In this document: in pieces, positions 7,365 to 15,457 of the stretch
How the letters are laid out: each line of letters opens with the position of its first letter
Position numbering within the stretch: the stretch's first letter is position 1
From: an uncultured Alphaproteobacteria bacterium
GTDB taxonomy: Bacteria; Pseudomonadota; Alphaproteobacteria; Micropepsales; Micropepsaceae
Reading direction: 5' to 3'
NCBI GenBank assembly: GCA_903837555.1
Contig: CAILUV010000025.1
Coordinates: 1-37,822, forward strand
DNA: 37,822 nucleotides
The notes under the pieces: model-generated
Told to the model about the DNA's origin: nothing
Databases searched by the model: none
What the model saw: only the letters and a program-made list of their open reading frames with translations
Made by a program: the position numbers and the translations under genes

Positions 7365-8786
7365 TCACTCAGCAGCAGCCTTTAACGGCGAAGCCCGCAA
7401 CGCCGCCTTGGGGAAACGCAAGATCGCCCTCAGCCCGGTGGGAACATTGTCGTCCAGCACCAGCGCGGCATTGTGGAAATGCGCCACCGCCGCCACCAGC
7501 GAAAGGCCCAGCCCAGTGCCGGGCGAGTTGCGGCTCGCTTCCAGCCGCACGAAACGGTCCACCACCCGCGTCCGGTCCTCGCGCGCGATGCCCGGCCCGC
7601 TGTCGCTGACCCACAGATCGACGCCCAGCGGCCCGATATCCGTGCCGATGCGCACATGGCCGCCGGGCGGGGTGTATTTGATGGCATTGTCGGCCAGGTT
7701 GGCCAGTGCCTGGGCGATCAGGCTGCGATTGCCCTCCACCGCGATATCGCCTGCCGGTGCGAGCGTGAGCGTCACATTGCGCTCTTCCGCCAGCGGTTCG
7801 TACAACTCGGCCACATCGGCGGCGACCGACGGCAGGTCCAGCACCGTCATCGCCGCGCGCGTGGTGCCGGCATCGGTTTGCGCAATCAGCAGCAGCGCAT
7901 TGAACGTGCCGATCAGCTGGTCGGTCTCGGCGATGGCGCGCTCGATCTCGCCCGCAAGTTCTTCCTTGCTGCGCATGTCCCCGGCTGTGAGCCTTTTGGC
8001 GGAATCTTCCAGCCGGTTGCGAAGGCGGTTGAGCGGCGTGCGCAGATCATGCGCCACTGAATCGGTCACCTCGCGCATGCCGCGCATCAGCCGTTCGATC
8101 CGGTCCAGCATGCGGTTGAGATTTTCCGCCAACGTGTCGAACTCATCGCCCGATCCGGTCAAGGGCACGCGCCGCGTCAGATCACCGGCAATGATCTCGC
8201 CGCTGGTGCGGTTGATCGCATCCAGCCGGTTAAGCATGTTGCGGCTCATCACCGCGCCGCCCGCAAGGCCCAGCAGCAGGATCAGCCCCACCGTCCAGGG
8301 CAGGGTGGTGGTGAACATGCGGGTGGTGAGAAAGCGTTCATGCACGTCCTGGGCGACCAGAAGCACAAAGCCGCCGGTCACCGGAAACATGCGGCCACGG
8401 GCGCGGCGCGATTCCAGCTTGCCATCCACCGGGCGCTCATAATCAAACTCGACGAAATTCTCGGCCGTCACCACCGTCTGCGGCCAGGAATCCAGATTGC
8501 CGGCGATGCGGCGGCGCTGACTGTCGGTGAGGAGATAGAGCGACTGCCCGGCACTCGCCGAACGCGCATGCACGCTCTCGGCCAGGCCGCGCAAGCCCAG
8601 GTGATGATACTGCTCGGACAGGCCGGTAATTTCCGCGGCGACGATCTGGTCGGTCTGCCCGTCCAGGGTGCGTACCGTGTTCCAGTAGGTAAAAGCCATC
8701 AGCGCCGTCACCGAAAGGGCGAACAGCAGCACATAGCCAAGCACGATGCGAAAGGCCTGGGTCCGAAGCAGGTGGCCGATGCGCAT
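7365..8786 (-). CDS. Two-component sensor histidine kinase (DegP-linked)
   Basis: An inner-membrane sensor kinase of 473 residues. Helix 1 is at about residues 13-33 and helix 2 is the hydrophobic stretch from [17 protein letters not shown], with a periplasmic domain of about 130 residues between them. A HAMP linker follows, then the DHp helix with His246 in [18 protein letters not shown]. The ATP-binding domain shows [13 protein letters not shown] (N box), [11 protein letters not shown] (G1) and GTGLGLSLV (G2). It follows the response regulator by 31 bases and is surely its partner. In many Rhizobiales the same pair sits between degP and glnE. The signal sensed is unknown; an envelope role is inferred from degP. 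Confidence 0.93.
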   Translation of the reverse strand: MRIGHLLRTQAFRIVLGYVLLFALSVTALMAFTYWNTVRTLDGQTDQIVAAEITGLSEQYHHLGLRGLAESVHARSASAGQSLYLLTDSQRRRIAGNLDSWPQTVVTAENFVEFDYERPVDGKLESRRARGRMFPVTGGFVLLVAQDVHERFLTTRMFTTTLPWTVGLILLLGLAGGAVMSRNMLNRLDAINRTSGEIIAGDLTRRVPLTGSGDEFDTLAENLNRMLDRIERLMRGMREVTDSVAHDLRTPLNRLRNRLEDSAKRLTAGDMRSKEELAGEIERAIAETDQLIGTFNALLLIAQTDAGTTRAAMTVLDLPSVAADVAELYEPLAEERNVTLTLAPAGDIAVEGNRSLIAQALANLADNAIKYTPPGGHVRIGTDIGPLGVDLWVSDSGPGIAREDRTRVVDRFVRLEASRNSPGTGLGLSLVAAVAHFHNAALVLDDNVPTGLRAILRFPKAALRASPLKAAAE

Positions 8787-8817
8787 CCGCGTCCCCCGCC
8801 CCTAGCCGAATTTTCGC

Positions 8818-9492
8818 TTAGTGCGCACGGATCATGTAACCCGCGCCCCGCACCGTGTGCAGCAAGGGCGCCTGGAAGCCCTTGTCGATCTTGGCCCGAA
8901 GACGGCTGATATGAACGTCGATCACGTTGGTCTGGGGATCGAAATGATATTCCCACACGCTTTCGAGCAGCATGGTACGGGTCACCACCTGGCCGGCATG
9001 GCGCATGAGATATTCCAGCAGGCGGAATTCGCGCGGCTGCAGTTCGATATCGGTGCCGCTGCGCTTGGCAGCACGCGTCAGCAGATCCAGTTCCAGATCG
9101 CCCACGCCCAGCCGCGTCTTGATGCCCGCGGGCGCACGGCGGCGCAGCAGCGCGTCGATGCGGGCGAGCAGTTCGACAAAGGCATAGGGCTTGGCGAGAT
9201 AATCATCGCCGCCCGCCTTGAGGCCCTTCACGCGATCGTCCACTTCCGACAGGGCTGACAGGAACAGCACCGGCGTCTGGTTGCCATGCTCGCGCATTTC
9301 GCCAACCAGCTTCAGGCCGTCCATCTTGGGCAGCATGCGATCAATGATCGCCACGTCATAGGCCCGCGACAGCGCCAGCGACAGGCCGGTTTCACCGTCG
9401 GAGGCTTCGTCCACCACATGGCCCGACTCTTTGAGACCCTGAACCAGATAGCGCTGCGCTTCCAGATCGTCTTCGACTACGAGGATTCGCAT
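8818..9492 (-). CDS. OmpR-family response regulator (DegP-linked)
   Basis: A DNA-binding response regulator of 224 residues. The receiver domain has the acidic pair VVEDD near residue 8, phospho-acceptor Asp51 in AIIDRMLPKMDG and the conserved Lys in LAKPYAF. A winged-helix domain (about 130-222) ends with the typical DVHISRLRAKID and VRGAGYMI. The ATG at 9492 follows GGGAG at six bases. It is transcribed after degP, but a GC-rich hairpin with a T-run (9528-9550) lies between them, so it may have its own promoter or be expressed by read-through. Likely targets are envelope stress genes, possibly degP, but this is inferred. Confidence 0.94.
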   Translation of the reverse strand: MRILVVEDDLEAQRYLVQGLKESGHVVDEASDGETGLSLALSRAYDVAIIDRMLPKMDGLKLVGEMREHGNQTPVLFLSALSEVDDRVKGLKAGGDDYLAKPYAFVELLARIDALLRRRAPAGIKTRLGVGDLELDLLTRAAKRSGTDIELQPREFRLLEYLMRHAGQVVTRTMLLESVWEYHFDPQTNVIDVHISRLRAKIDKGFQAPLLHTVRGAGYMIRAH

Positions 9493-9527
9493 TCATTCTC
9501 CCGATAAATGCTGGAGGAAGGCAAAAG

Positions 9528-9550
9528 GGGCGCGGGAATCTCCCGCGCCC
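9528..9550 (-). terminator. Rho-independent terminator after degP
   Basis: On the minus strand GGGCGCGGGA pairs with TCCCGCGCCC around loop GAT (10 pairs) and is followed by CTTTTGCC. It lies 9 bases after the degP stop and before the regulator gene, so it likely lowers transcription of the two-component genes from the degP promoter. Confidence 0.7.
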
Positions 9551-9558
9551 GCAAACCA

Positions 9559-11157
9559 TCACGACTTCTCGATGTCGATGGCGACGAAGCCCGTGCCGCC
9601 CTGGGTGCGCGCCACCAGCAGCAGCACGCTGGAACGGCCGCCCTTCTTGGCGTCGCTCACGCCCGACTGGAAATCCGCCGGGCTGCGCACGGTGCGGTTG
9701 CCGACCTTCAGCACCACGTCGCCCGCCTGCAGACCCTTTTCGGCAGCATCGCTGTCGGTATCCACCTTGGTGATCACCGCGCCGCTGGTGACGGCGTCGG
9801 CGACGTTATAGGTGCGCTTGGTTTCGGGCGTGAGCGAGGACAGGGCCAGGCCTGCGGCCGTGGCGCTGGCCGCCGCCGCGCCGGGCTTGCCGGCCGGGGC
9901 GTTGGAGGCAACACGGTCATCCGGGCGCGCCCCGATGGTGACGCGGATTTCCGACGGCTTGCCGCCGCGATTGACCGAGAAGGTCGCGACATTGCCAGCC
10001 GGCACGGTCGCCACCTTGCGGGTCAGGTCGGTGGAATCTTCCACCGACTGACCATTGATTGCGGTGATGATGTCGCCCTGCTCGAAGCCCGCCTTGGCGG
10101 CCGGACCATTGGCGACCACTTCGGCCACCAGTGCGCCCTTGCTTTCCTTGATGCCGAGCGAGGCGGCGATTTCCGGCGTCACGCTCTGGATATTGACGCC
10201 CAGATAGCCGCGATTGACCTTGCCGTGGTCCTTGAGCTGCGCCACGACGTCGTGGATCAGGCTGGCCGGAATGGCGAACCCGATGCCGACGCTGCCGCCG
10301 GAAGGCGAGAAGATCATCGAGTTCATGCCGATGACCTGGCCGCGCAGGTCGAAGGTCGGCCCGCCGGAGTTGCCCCGGTTGATGGGCGCATCGATCTGGA
10401 TGAAGTTGGTGTATTGCTGGCTGCTTTCGATGTTGCGGCCCAGCGACGACACGATGCCGGCGGTCACGGAGTTGGACAGACCGAAGGGATTGCCCACGGC
10501 CACCACCCAGTCGCCCACGCGCAGGCGCTTGTCATCGCCGAAGTCCACGAACGGCAGCGGCTTGTCGCTCTCCAGCTTAAGCAGGGCGATGTCGGTCACC
10601 GGATCGCTGCCCACCAGGCGGGCGACGAATTCACGCTTGTCCGGCAGGGTGACGGTGATCTTCTTGCTGGCGTCGACCACGTGGTTGTTGGTCACGACAT
10701 AGCCGGCCTTGTCGATGATGAAGCCCGAGCCGGCGCTGAGCGCGCGGCGCGGCGCCTGCTGCTGCGGCGGGCGCTGGCCGAACTGCTGGAACAGGTCGCG
10801 GAACTGCTGCGGGATATTGTCCATGCCTTCGGGTTCGGCCTGCGAGCTTTCCGACTTGATCGACACCACCGCCGGGCTCACCCGCTCCACCAGATCGGCG
10901 AAGCTGTAGGGCGCGCTTTCGAGCATGCGGGGCGTGGCGCGCGGCGCGCTGGACTGGGCCAGCACGGTCGAGGACTGGGCCTGGATTTTCTGGACCGGCG
11001 GCAACAGCGCGAAGGCACCCAGGCCGACCACCACAAAGGACGCGGCAGTGGTCATGGCAATCATGCGGCGCTGGCGCAGGGTCGGTTTGGGAAGGCGGGA
11101 GAAAAATCCTGAGTCCGACGTGACGATATCGGGCGTGTTGTTCTTGGGATCTTGCAT
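9559..11157 (-). CDS. degP: Do/DegP-type periplasmic serine protease
   Basis: A 532-residue HtrA-family protease/chaperone for misfolded envelope proteins. An uncleaved-looking N-terminal helix (AASFVVVGLGAFALL, about residues 39-53) follows a basic cytoplasmic segment, so it may be membrane-anchored. The catalytic triad is visible: His159 in TNNHVVDAS, Asp189 in TDIALLKLE and Ser264 in GNSGGPTFD. Two PDZ domains follow (about 300-400 and 440-525). Typical bacterial DegP is about 450-500 residues; the extra length is the N-terminal tail and an Ala-rich linker between PDZ domains. The ATG at 11157 has GGAG at seven bases. About 97 bases separate it from ccmH, enough for its own promoter. Confidence 0.95.
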   Translation of the reverse strand: MQDPKNNTPDIVTSDSGFFSRLPKPTLRQRRMIAMTTAASFVVVGLGAFALLPPVQKIQAQSSTVLAQSSAPRATPRMLESAPYSFADLVERVSPAVVSIKSESSQAEPEGMDNIPQQFRDLFQQFGQRPPQQQAPRRALSAGSGFIIDKAGYVVTNNHVVDASKKITVTLPDKREFVARLVGSDPVTDIALLKLESDKPLPFVDFGDDKRLRVGDWVVAVGNPFGLSNSVTAGIVSSLGRNIESSQQYTNFIQIDAPINRGNSGGPTFDLRGQVIGMNSMIFSPSGGSVGIGFAIPASLIHDVVAQLKDHGKVNRGYLGVNIQSVTPEIAASLGIKESKGALVAEVVANGPAAKAGFEQGDIITAINGQSVEDSTDLTRKVATVPAGNVATFSVNRGGKPSEIRVTIGARPDDRVASNAPAGKPGAAAASATAAGLALSSLTPETKRTYNVADAVTSGAVITKVDTDSDAAEKGLQAGDVVLKVGNRTVRSPADFQSGVSDAKKGGRSSVLLLVARTQGGTGFVAIDIEKS

Positions 11158-11234
11158 AAAAAATCTCCTTGGGCGGCTTCGTGCCTGCTGACGCTACTCA
11201 TACCCGCACAGCATGGCCGGAATATGTCCCAAAG

Positions 11235-11250
11235 ATTACATAACCGTAAT
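11235..11250. promoter_or_regulatory. Inverted repeat upstream of degP
   Basis: ATTAC (11235-11239) and GTAAT (11246-11250) form a short dyad with a 6-base spacer, in the AT-rich stretch about 80 bases before the degP start. It may be a regulator site within the degP promoter region. The stems are short and the role is unproven. Confidence 0.3.
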
Positions 11251-11254
11251 TCGA

Positions 11255-11677
11255 CTAAGCTTTTCGCGCGGCGGCTTTTTTCACCGTCACCCAGGCCACG
11301 GCACCCGCCCCGCCCAGCACCAGAAAGGGCGCCAGCCACAGCAGCCAGGTGTTGGGCTGCACCGGCGGCTTCATCAGGATGAAGTCGCCATAACGCGCCA
11401 CCAGGAATTCGCGGATTTCGTCGTCGCTCTTGCCCGCCACCATCTGCTCGCGCACCAGGCGGCGCAGGTCGGCGGCCAGCGGCGAATTGGATTCATCGAT
11501 GCTCTCGCCCTGGCAGACTAGGCAGCGCAATTGGCGCTGCATGTTGCGGGCGCGGCTTTCCATTGCCGGATCGGCGAAGGAGTCGCCGATCGTGGTGGGG
11601 ACGACGGGCTGGGTCTGGGCCAAGGCGCCGGGCACACCTGCCAGCATCAGCACGACAAGAAGCGCGGCGCCTTTCAT
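11255..11677 (-). CDS. ccmH: Cytochrome c maturation protein CcmH (CycL)
   Basis: A 140-residue membrane-anchored periplasmic thiol protein of the system I heme ligation complex; it handles the CXXCH thiols of apocytochrome c. It has a signal peptide (residues 1-20, ending GALAQ), the signature LRCLVCQ with Cys52 and Cys55, the conserved DLRRLVREQ helix, FLVARYGDFILMKPP, and one C-terminal membrane helix (LLWLAPFLVLGGAGAVAWV). Its length matches the short CycL type without a fused CcmI-like TPR domain. The ATG at 11677 overlaps the ccmF stop in an ATGA. It is the last ccm gene of the block. Confidence 0.95.
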   Translation of the reverse strand: MKGAALLVVLMLAGVPGALAQTQPVVPTTIGDSFADPAMESRARNMQRQLRCLVCQGESIDESNSPLAADLRRLVREQMVAGKSDDEIREFLVARYGDFILMKPPVQPNTWLLWLAPFLVLGGAGAVAWVTVKKAAARKA

Positions 11678-13590
11678 TCGGCAGCCACGGTTTCGGAGGC
11701 ACTCGCGCGCGCGCCGACGCGCACCCGGCCCCACAGGCTCAGCATGCCGCCCAGCGCCATCACCAGCGCGCCCAGCCAGATCAGCGGCGCCAGCGGCGAG
11801 ACGTAAACCCGGATCGCATAGCGTCCATTGCCGCGATTGTCGCCCAGCGCCAGATACAGATCACGCAAGCCGGTGGTGCGAATGGCGGTGTCGGCCACCG
11901 ACTGGCCTTCGGCGGTGTAGAAGCGCTGTTCGGGTCGCAGCATGGTTTTCACCCTGTCGCCGTCCATCAGCGCGATGCGCGCCTGATCGGCGACATAGTT
12001 GGGGCCTTTCACTTCGGTCACGCCATCAAAGCGCAACCTGTACGGCCCCACCGTGATGATTTCGCCCGGCGCCATCACTGTCAGCGCTTCGCTGCGCCAG
12101 GCGGTGGCCCCAGTCACGCCCAGCAGCGTCACGCCAAGACCGGCATGGGCCAGCGCGGCGGCAAAAGCGGACGCGCGCGCGCCCTTGCGGGAACGCACAT
12201 CCAGGATCGACGCGCCGATCAGCCAACCGGCAACGGCAAAGGCCAAAGCCGCTGTGAGCCCGCGCGGTGTGATCAAGGCCAGCACCGCGATGGCCGCAAC
12301 CGCCGCAAGCCCCAGCGCCGGGTAAAGAGAACGCCAGGCGGCTTTCAGGTCGCCGCGCTTCCAGCCCAGCTTCGGTCCCAGCGGCACCAGCAGCAGCAGC
12401 GCAAAAAAGATCGGCGAGAAGGTCAGCATGTAATAAGGCGGGCCGACGGAAATCTTGGTGCCGTTAAAGGCTTCCAGCACCAGCGGATACAGCGTGCCGA
12501 CAAAGACGCAGGCGCAGGACGCGATCAGGAAGACATTGTTCAGAAGCAACGTGGTTTCGCGGCTGACGGGCTCGAACGCCGCGCCGCCTTTCAGTGTGGG
12601 CGCGCGCCAGGCGAACAGCGCCAGCGCCCCGCCAATGGCCAGCGCGATCAGCACCATGATGAAGAAGCCACGGGTGGGATCGCTGGCAAAAGCATGCACC
12701 GACGAGGTCAGGCCCGAGCGCACCAGAAACGTGCCGATCAGCGACATGGAGAATCCGCCGATCGCCAGCAGCAGCGTCCAGGTGCGGAAGGCGCCGCTGC
12801 GCTCGGTGGCCAGCGCCGAATGCAGAAGCGCGGTGGCGATCAGCCAGGGCATCAGCGAAGCGTTTTCCACCGGATCCCAGAACCAGAAACCGCCCCAGCC
12901 CAGTTCGTAATAGGCCCACCAGCTTCCCAGCGCGATGCCGGCGGTCAGCGCGATCCAGGCCATCAGCATGAAGGGCCGCGCGGCGCGCACCCAGCCTTCT
13001 TCGCCCACCATCAAGGCGGCGGCAGCATAGGAGAAAGACGCCGACAGGCCGACATAGCCCGCATAGAGCATGGGCGGATGCAGCGCGAGGCCGATGTCCT
13101 GCAGCAGCGGCGTCAGGCCATTGCCTTCGAACGGCATCGGATCGAGACGCGCGAACGGGTTGGAGGTGAACAGCAGGAACAGGAAGAACGCTGCCGCCAT
13201 CAGGCCCTGCACGCCCAGCGCGGCGCTGGTCAGCCGGTCGCCACCGCGCTGCAGCGCCGCCACCAGCGCGGCATAGATCGCCAGCACCAGCACCCACAGC
13301 AGCATCGAGCCTTCATGGTTTCCCCACACGCCGCTGATTTTGTAGATCAGCGGCTTGGTGGTGTGGGAATGGCTGGAGACCAGCGCGACGGAAAAATCCG
13401 AAACGATAAAGGCGTAGGTGAGGACGCCGAAGGCCAGCGCCGTGAACACCAGCATGCCCATGGCCGCGCCATTGGCGATGCTGCGGGACGCCGCCTGGTC
13501 GGCGCGCGCGCCCCAAAGGCCCGCGCCCGACATCACCAGCGAAAGAGCCAGCGCGAAGCAGACCGCGATCTGGCCCAGCTCGCCGGTCAT
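11674..13590 (-). CDS. ccmF: Heme lyase subunit CcmF (CycK)
   Basis: A large inner-membrane protein of 638 residues, the core of the system I holocytochrome c synthase. It accepts heme from CcmE and attaches it to apocytochrome c. The tryptophan-rich WWD region is clear (WWAYYELGWGGFWFWDPVEN, at about residues 223-245). The adjacent ALHSALATERSGAFRTWT region and conserved His residues (for example NHEGSMLLW near residue 93) fit heme-ligand positions. Many transmembrane helices and a periplasmic C-terminal domain are visible. It is coupled by ATGA overlaps both to ccmE upstream and ccmH downstream. Confidence 0.97.
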   Translation of the reverse strand: MTGELGQIAVCFALALSLVMSGAGLWGARADQAASRSIANGAAMGMLVFTALAFGVLTYAFIVSDFSVALVSSHSHTTKPLIYKISGVWGNHEGSMLLWVLVLAIYAALVAALQRGGDRLTSAALGVQGLMAAAFFLFLLFTSNPFARLDPMPFEGNGLTPLLQDIGLALHPPMLYAGYVGLSASFSYAAAALMVGEEGWVRAARPFMLMAWIALTAGIALGSWWAYYELGWGGFWFWDPVENASLMPWLIATALLHSALATERSGAFRTWTLLLAIGGFSMSLIGTFLVRSGLTSSVHAFASDPTRGFFIMVLIALAIGGALALFAWRAPTLKGGAAFEPVSRETTLLLNNVFLIASCACVFVGTLYPLVLEAFNGTKISVGPPYYMLTFSPIFFALLLLVPLGPKLGWKRGDLKAAWRSLYPALGLAAVAAIAVLALITPRGLTAALAFAVAGWLIGASILDVRSRKGARASAFAAALAHAGLGVTLLGVTGATAWRSEALTVMAPGEIITVGPYRLRFDGVTEVKGPNYVADQARIALMDGDRVKTMLRPEQRFYTAEGQSVADTAIRTTGLRDLYLALGDNRGNGRYAIRVYVSPLAPLIWLGALVMALGGMLSLWGRVRVGARASASETVAAE

Positions 13591-14030
13591 ACGCCGCCTT
13601 CCTTCCAGTGGCCGCTGCGCTTGAGCGAATCCACCACTTCGGGCGGCATGTATTTCTCGTCGTGCTTGGCGAGAACTTCATTGGCGACGAAGGTGCCGGT
13701 TTCGTTCAGCGCGCCGGTGGTGACCACGCCCTGGCCTTCGCGGAACAGCGCCGGCAGCACGCCGGAGAAATTCACCGGCACCGTGCTCTTGCCGTCGGTG
13801 ATCGCAAAGCGCACCTCCGCGCCCTTGCCATGCGCGACGCTGCCCTGCTGCACCAGTCCGCCCAGGCGGATCGACACGCCGGGCTGAATCCTGTGTTCGG
13901 CAATGTCGGTGGGGCTGCGGAAATACATGGTGTTCTGGCCAAGGCCATAGACCACGATCACGGCAAGCACCGCGCCCACCGCGACCAGCGCGGCGGCAAA
14001 AGCAAGACGGCGCTTTTTCTTGGCGTTCAT
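13587..14030 (-). CDS. ccmE: Heme chaperone CcmE (CycJ)
   Basis: A membrane-anchored periplasmic heme carrier of 147 residues. The N-terminus is basic (MNAKKKRR), then one membrane helix (about 9-29), then an OB-fold domain with ITDGKSTVPVNFSGVLPALF. The C-terminal motif LAKHDEKYMPPE carries the heme-binding His123 and Tyr127. The length is standard. Its start codon follows the stop of the His-rich protein directly (TAG then ATG). The stop overlaps ccmF in ATGA, so ccmE-F-H and the small upstream gene look like one translational unit. Confidence 0.97.
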   Translation of the reverse strand: MNAKKKRRLAFAAALVAVGAVLAVIVVYGLGQNTMYFRSPTDIAEHRIQPGVSIRLGGLVQQGSVAHGKGAEVRFAITDGKSTVPVNFSGVLPALFREGQGVVTTGALNETGTFVANEVLAKHDEKYMPPEVVDSLKRSGHWKEGGV

Positions 14031-14375
14031 CTAGTGGTGTCCGCCCTGGTGCAAGATCTGGTCGGCGATGCCGGTATCATACGCCATGCCGGCGGGGGTC
14101 AAAGCGATCTGGTGGGGCCATTCGCACTTGGCCAGGCCCTTGCGGGACAGCGCGTTCCACACATTCTCGTTTTCCAGGCCGGTGGCGTCGCTGCCGCGCA
14201 CCGTGGCGTCGCCCAAATGGAAGTGATCGCCATGGGCGTGCGGGAACTGGGTGATGGCGATGTCGCCCTCCGGCGTCGCGGCGGCCGCGCCCGGAATCCG
14301 CGCGATCGCCTGCAGCAGCGTCAGCGTGCGCAGTTGCAGCGGATTCAGCTTGGACGGATTGGCTTTGGGCGGCAT
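14031..14375 (-). CDS. Uncharacterised His-rich protein coupled to ccmE
   Basis: A 114-residue protein of unknown function without signal peptide or membrane helix. The N-terminal part is a helical segment (LNPLQLRTLTLLQAIARI). The centre holds a striking histidine cluster (FPHAHGDHFHLGD), and the C-terminus ends HQGGHH; one Cys is present (KCEW). Such spacing could bind a metal or heme, but nothing here proves it. The stop codon is immediately followed by the ccmE start, which implies coupled translation and a possible role beside heme delivery. The ATG at 14375 has AGG at six bases. I do not recognise a named family with certainty. Confidence 0.8.
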   Translation of the reverse strand: MPPKANPSKLNPLQLRTLTLLQAIARIPGAAAATPEGDIAITQFPHAHGDHFHLGDATVRGSDATGLENENVWNALSRKGLAKCEWPHQIALTPAGMAYDTGIADQILHQGGHH

Positions 14376-14392
14376 GACGGACCTGAAAATGA

Positions 14393-14423
14393 AAACGGCC
14401 GGACCTTAACAGTCCGGCCGTTT
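14393..14423 (-). terminator. Strong hairpin terminator after the glycine-zipper gene
   Basis: A perfect 12-pair stem (14393-14404 with 14412-14423, arms AAACGGCCGGAC/GTCCGGCCGTTT, 7-base loop) is followed on the minus strand by TCATTTTC. It sits between the glycine-zipper gene and the His-rich/ccm genes, so these are likely separate transcripts. Confidence 0.75.
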
Positions 14424-14448
14424 CGATAGCAAAGACCAGTTTGCCGCG

Positions 14449-15213
14449 TTAGCGGCCCCGCCAGCCGCCGCGGTAACCGCGATGGTGACCACCGCCCCAG
14501 CCGCGATGACCGCCGCCGAACCCGAAGCCCAGCGAAATGCTGGGGCCGTAATAGGGCGCGTAGCCATACGAGCCCCAATAAGGACGATAATATGGCGGCG
14601 GGGGCGGAGGCAGCGGGCCATAGGCATAGTCCGGGCCGTAATCATAACCATAGCCACGCGGCGGCGGACGATCGTCATAACGGTCGTCATAGTTGTAGGC
14701 GCTGCGGGAACCACCATCGGCCTGATGCATGCAGGCGTAATAGGCGGCGGAATAATCCGCTTCCACATCGCGCGCCGCCTGGCGGGCGTTGCTCGAACCG
14801 ACTGCGGTGCCGGCAAGCAGGCCGGCGCCCGCGCCGATCGCCGCGCCCATGCCGGCATCGCCGCTGGCGCCGCCGATGATCGCGCCCAGCGCCGCGCCAC
14901 CCAGGGTTCCGCCGATGCTGCCGCGCGCCTGCTCGTCACGCGCCGCGTCGCGCGGATTGGTGTAGCCGGTGCGCGCCGCCGCATCGCGGCGGCAGAACAT
15001 ATCGCGGTCGCGCTGTTCGTTGGCGGTGGCCTGGGCGCGCGGATTGGCCTGACGGTCGGAAACCGGCGGGCCGTAACGGTCATCGGCATCAAAGTCCGGG
15101 GCGCTGCGCGCGGTGCCGGACAGATCGGTGGGCGGCGAATTCGCCGGCTGCGCCAGCGCGGTTCCGCCCAGCAGGGCGACCGTCAGGGCGGCGATAAGCG
15201 GGGTGCGGAACAT
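14449..15213 (-). CDS. Exported glycine-zipper protein with Tyr/Gly/Pro-rich tail
   Basis: A 254-residue exported protein. It has a signal peptide (cleavage likely after LGGTALA), then a polar region with one CRRDAA motif. A glycine-zipper segment follows (IGGTLGGAALGAIIGGASG and GAAIGAGAGLLAGTAVG, about 97-137), the kind that packs into membranes in the SlyB/Rickettsia 17-kDa antigen-like group. A Cys sits in YYACMHQ. The last 80 residues are rich in Tyr, Gly, Pro and Arg. The ATG at 15213 is preferred over an upstream TTG because GGAGA precedes it at about ten bases. A hairpin terminator follows. An outer-membrane or periplasmic structural role is plausible; no enzyme motif is seen. Confidence 0.88.
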   Translation of the reverse strand: MFRTPLIAALTVALLGGTALAQPANSPPTDLSGTARSAPDFDADDRYGPPVSDRQANPRAQATANEQRDRDMFCRRDAAARTGYTNPRDAARDEQARGSIGGTLGGAALGAIIGGASGDAGMGAAIGAGAGLLAGTAVGSSNARQAARDVEADYSAAYYACMHQADGGSRSAYNYDDRYDDRPPPRGYGYDYGPDYAYGPLPPPPPPYYRPYWGSYGYAPYYGPSISLGFGFGGGHRGWGGGHHRGYRGGWRGR

Positions 15214-15321
15214 CGTCAAACGTCTCCAAAGAAATTCTTCTTGCCCCTACGCAAGAGGTAAGTAGGAGACGATGCAGACCGTTCAATGTCTATCGGTTTA
15301 TTTGTGCGGAACCAGCCCGCC

Positions 15322-15339
15322 GTTCATCCGCCGTTCAGG
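15322..15339 (+). promoter_or_regulatory. Weaker GTTCAT-type 11-base direct repeat
   Basis: GTTCATC (15322-15328) and GTTCAGG (15333-15339) repeat with an 11-base period, like the boxes at 19488 and 29154. It lies about 109 bases before the glycine-zipper start, in the opposite orientation to that gene, and the second half has one mismatch in the hexamer. The 244 bases between 15213 and 15458 hold no convincing gene. Confidence 0.35.
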
Positions 15340-15457
15340 CTGGATTTGAAACTTTCGATCAAGCTGCGGCAGCAGCCTCCGCAGCTTTGCCGCCCCCGGC
15401 GGCGGATGCGGCCCTTAAACAAAGGCGCGGCGGCTCGCGATACAGCAGACGAATGTT

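Noticed and set aside
9508-11112. Long plus-strand open frame opposite degP
   Set aside because: It mirrors the degP gene, which has a complete catalytic triad and PDZ domains; the opposite frame is His/Arg/Gly-rich and has no domain, as expected of GC-rich antisense frames.
11563-13887. 774-codon plus-strand open frame opposite ccmF
   Set aside because: ccmF on the minus strand is complete with its WWD motif; the opposite product is rich in Gln, Arg and His and shows no family features.
14031-14375. Remnant of ccmI (cycH)
   Set aside because: The His-rich protein has no membrane helices or TPR-like repeats and appears intact, so it is not a decayed ccmI.
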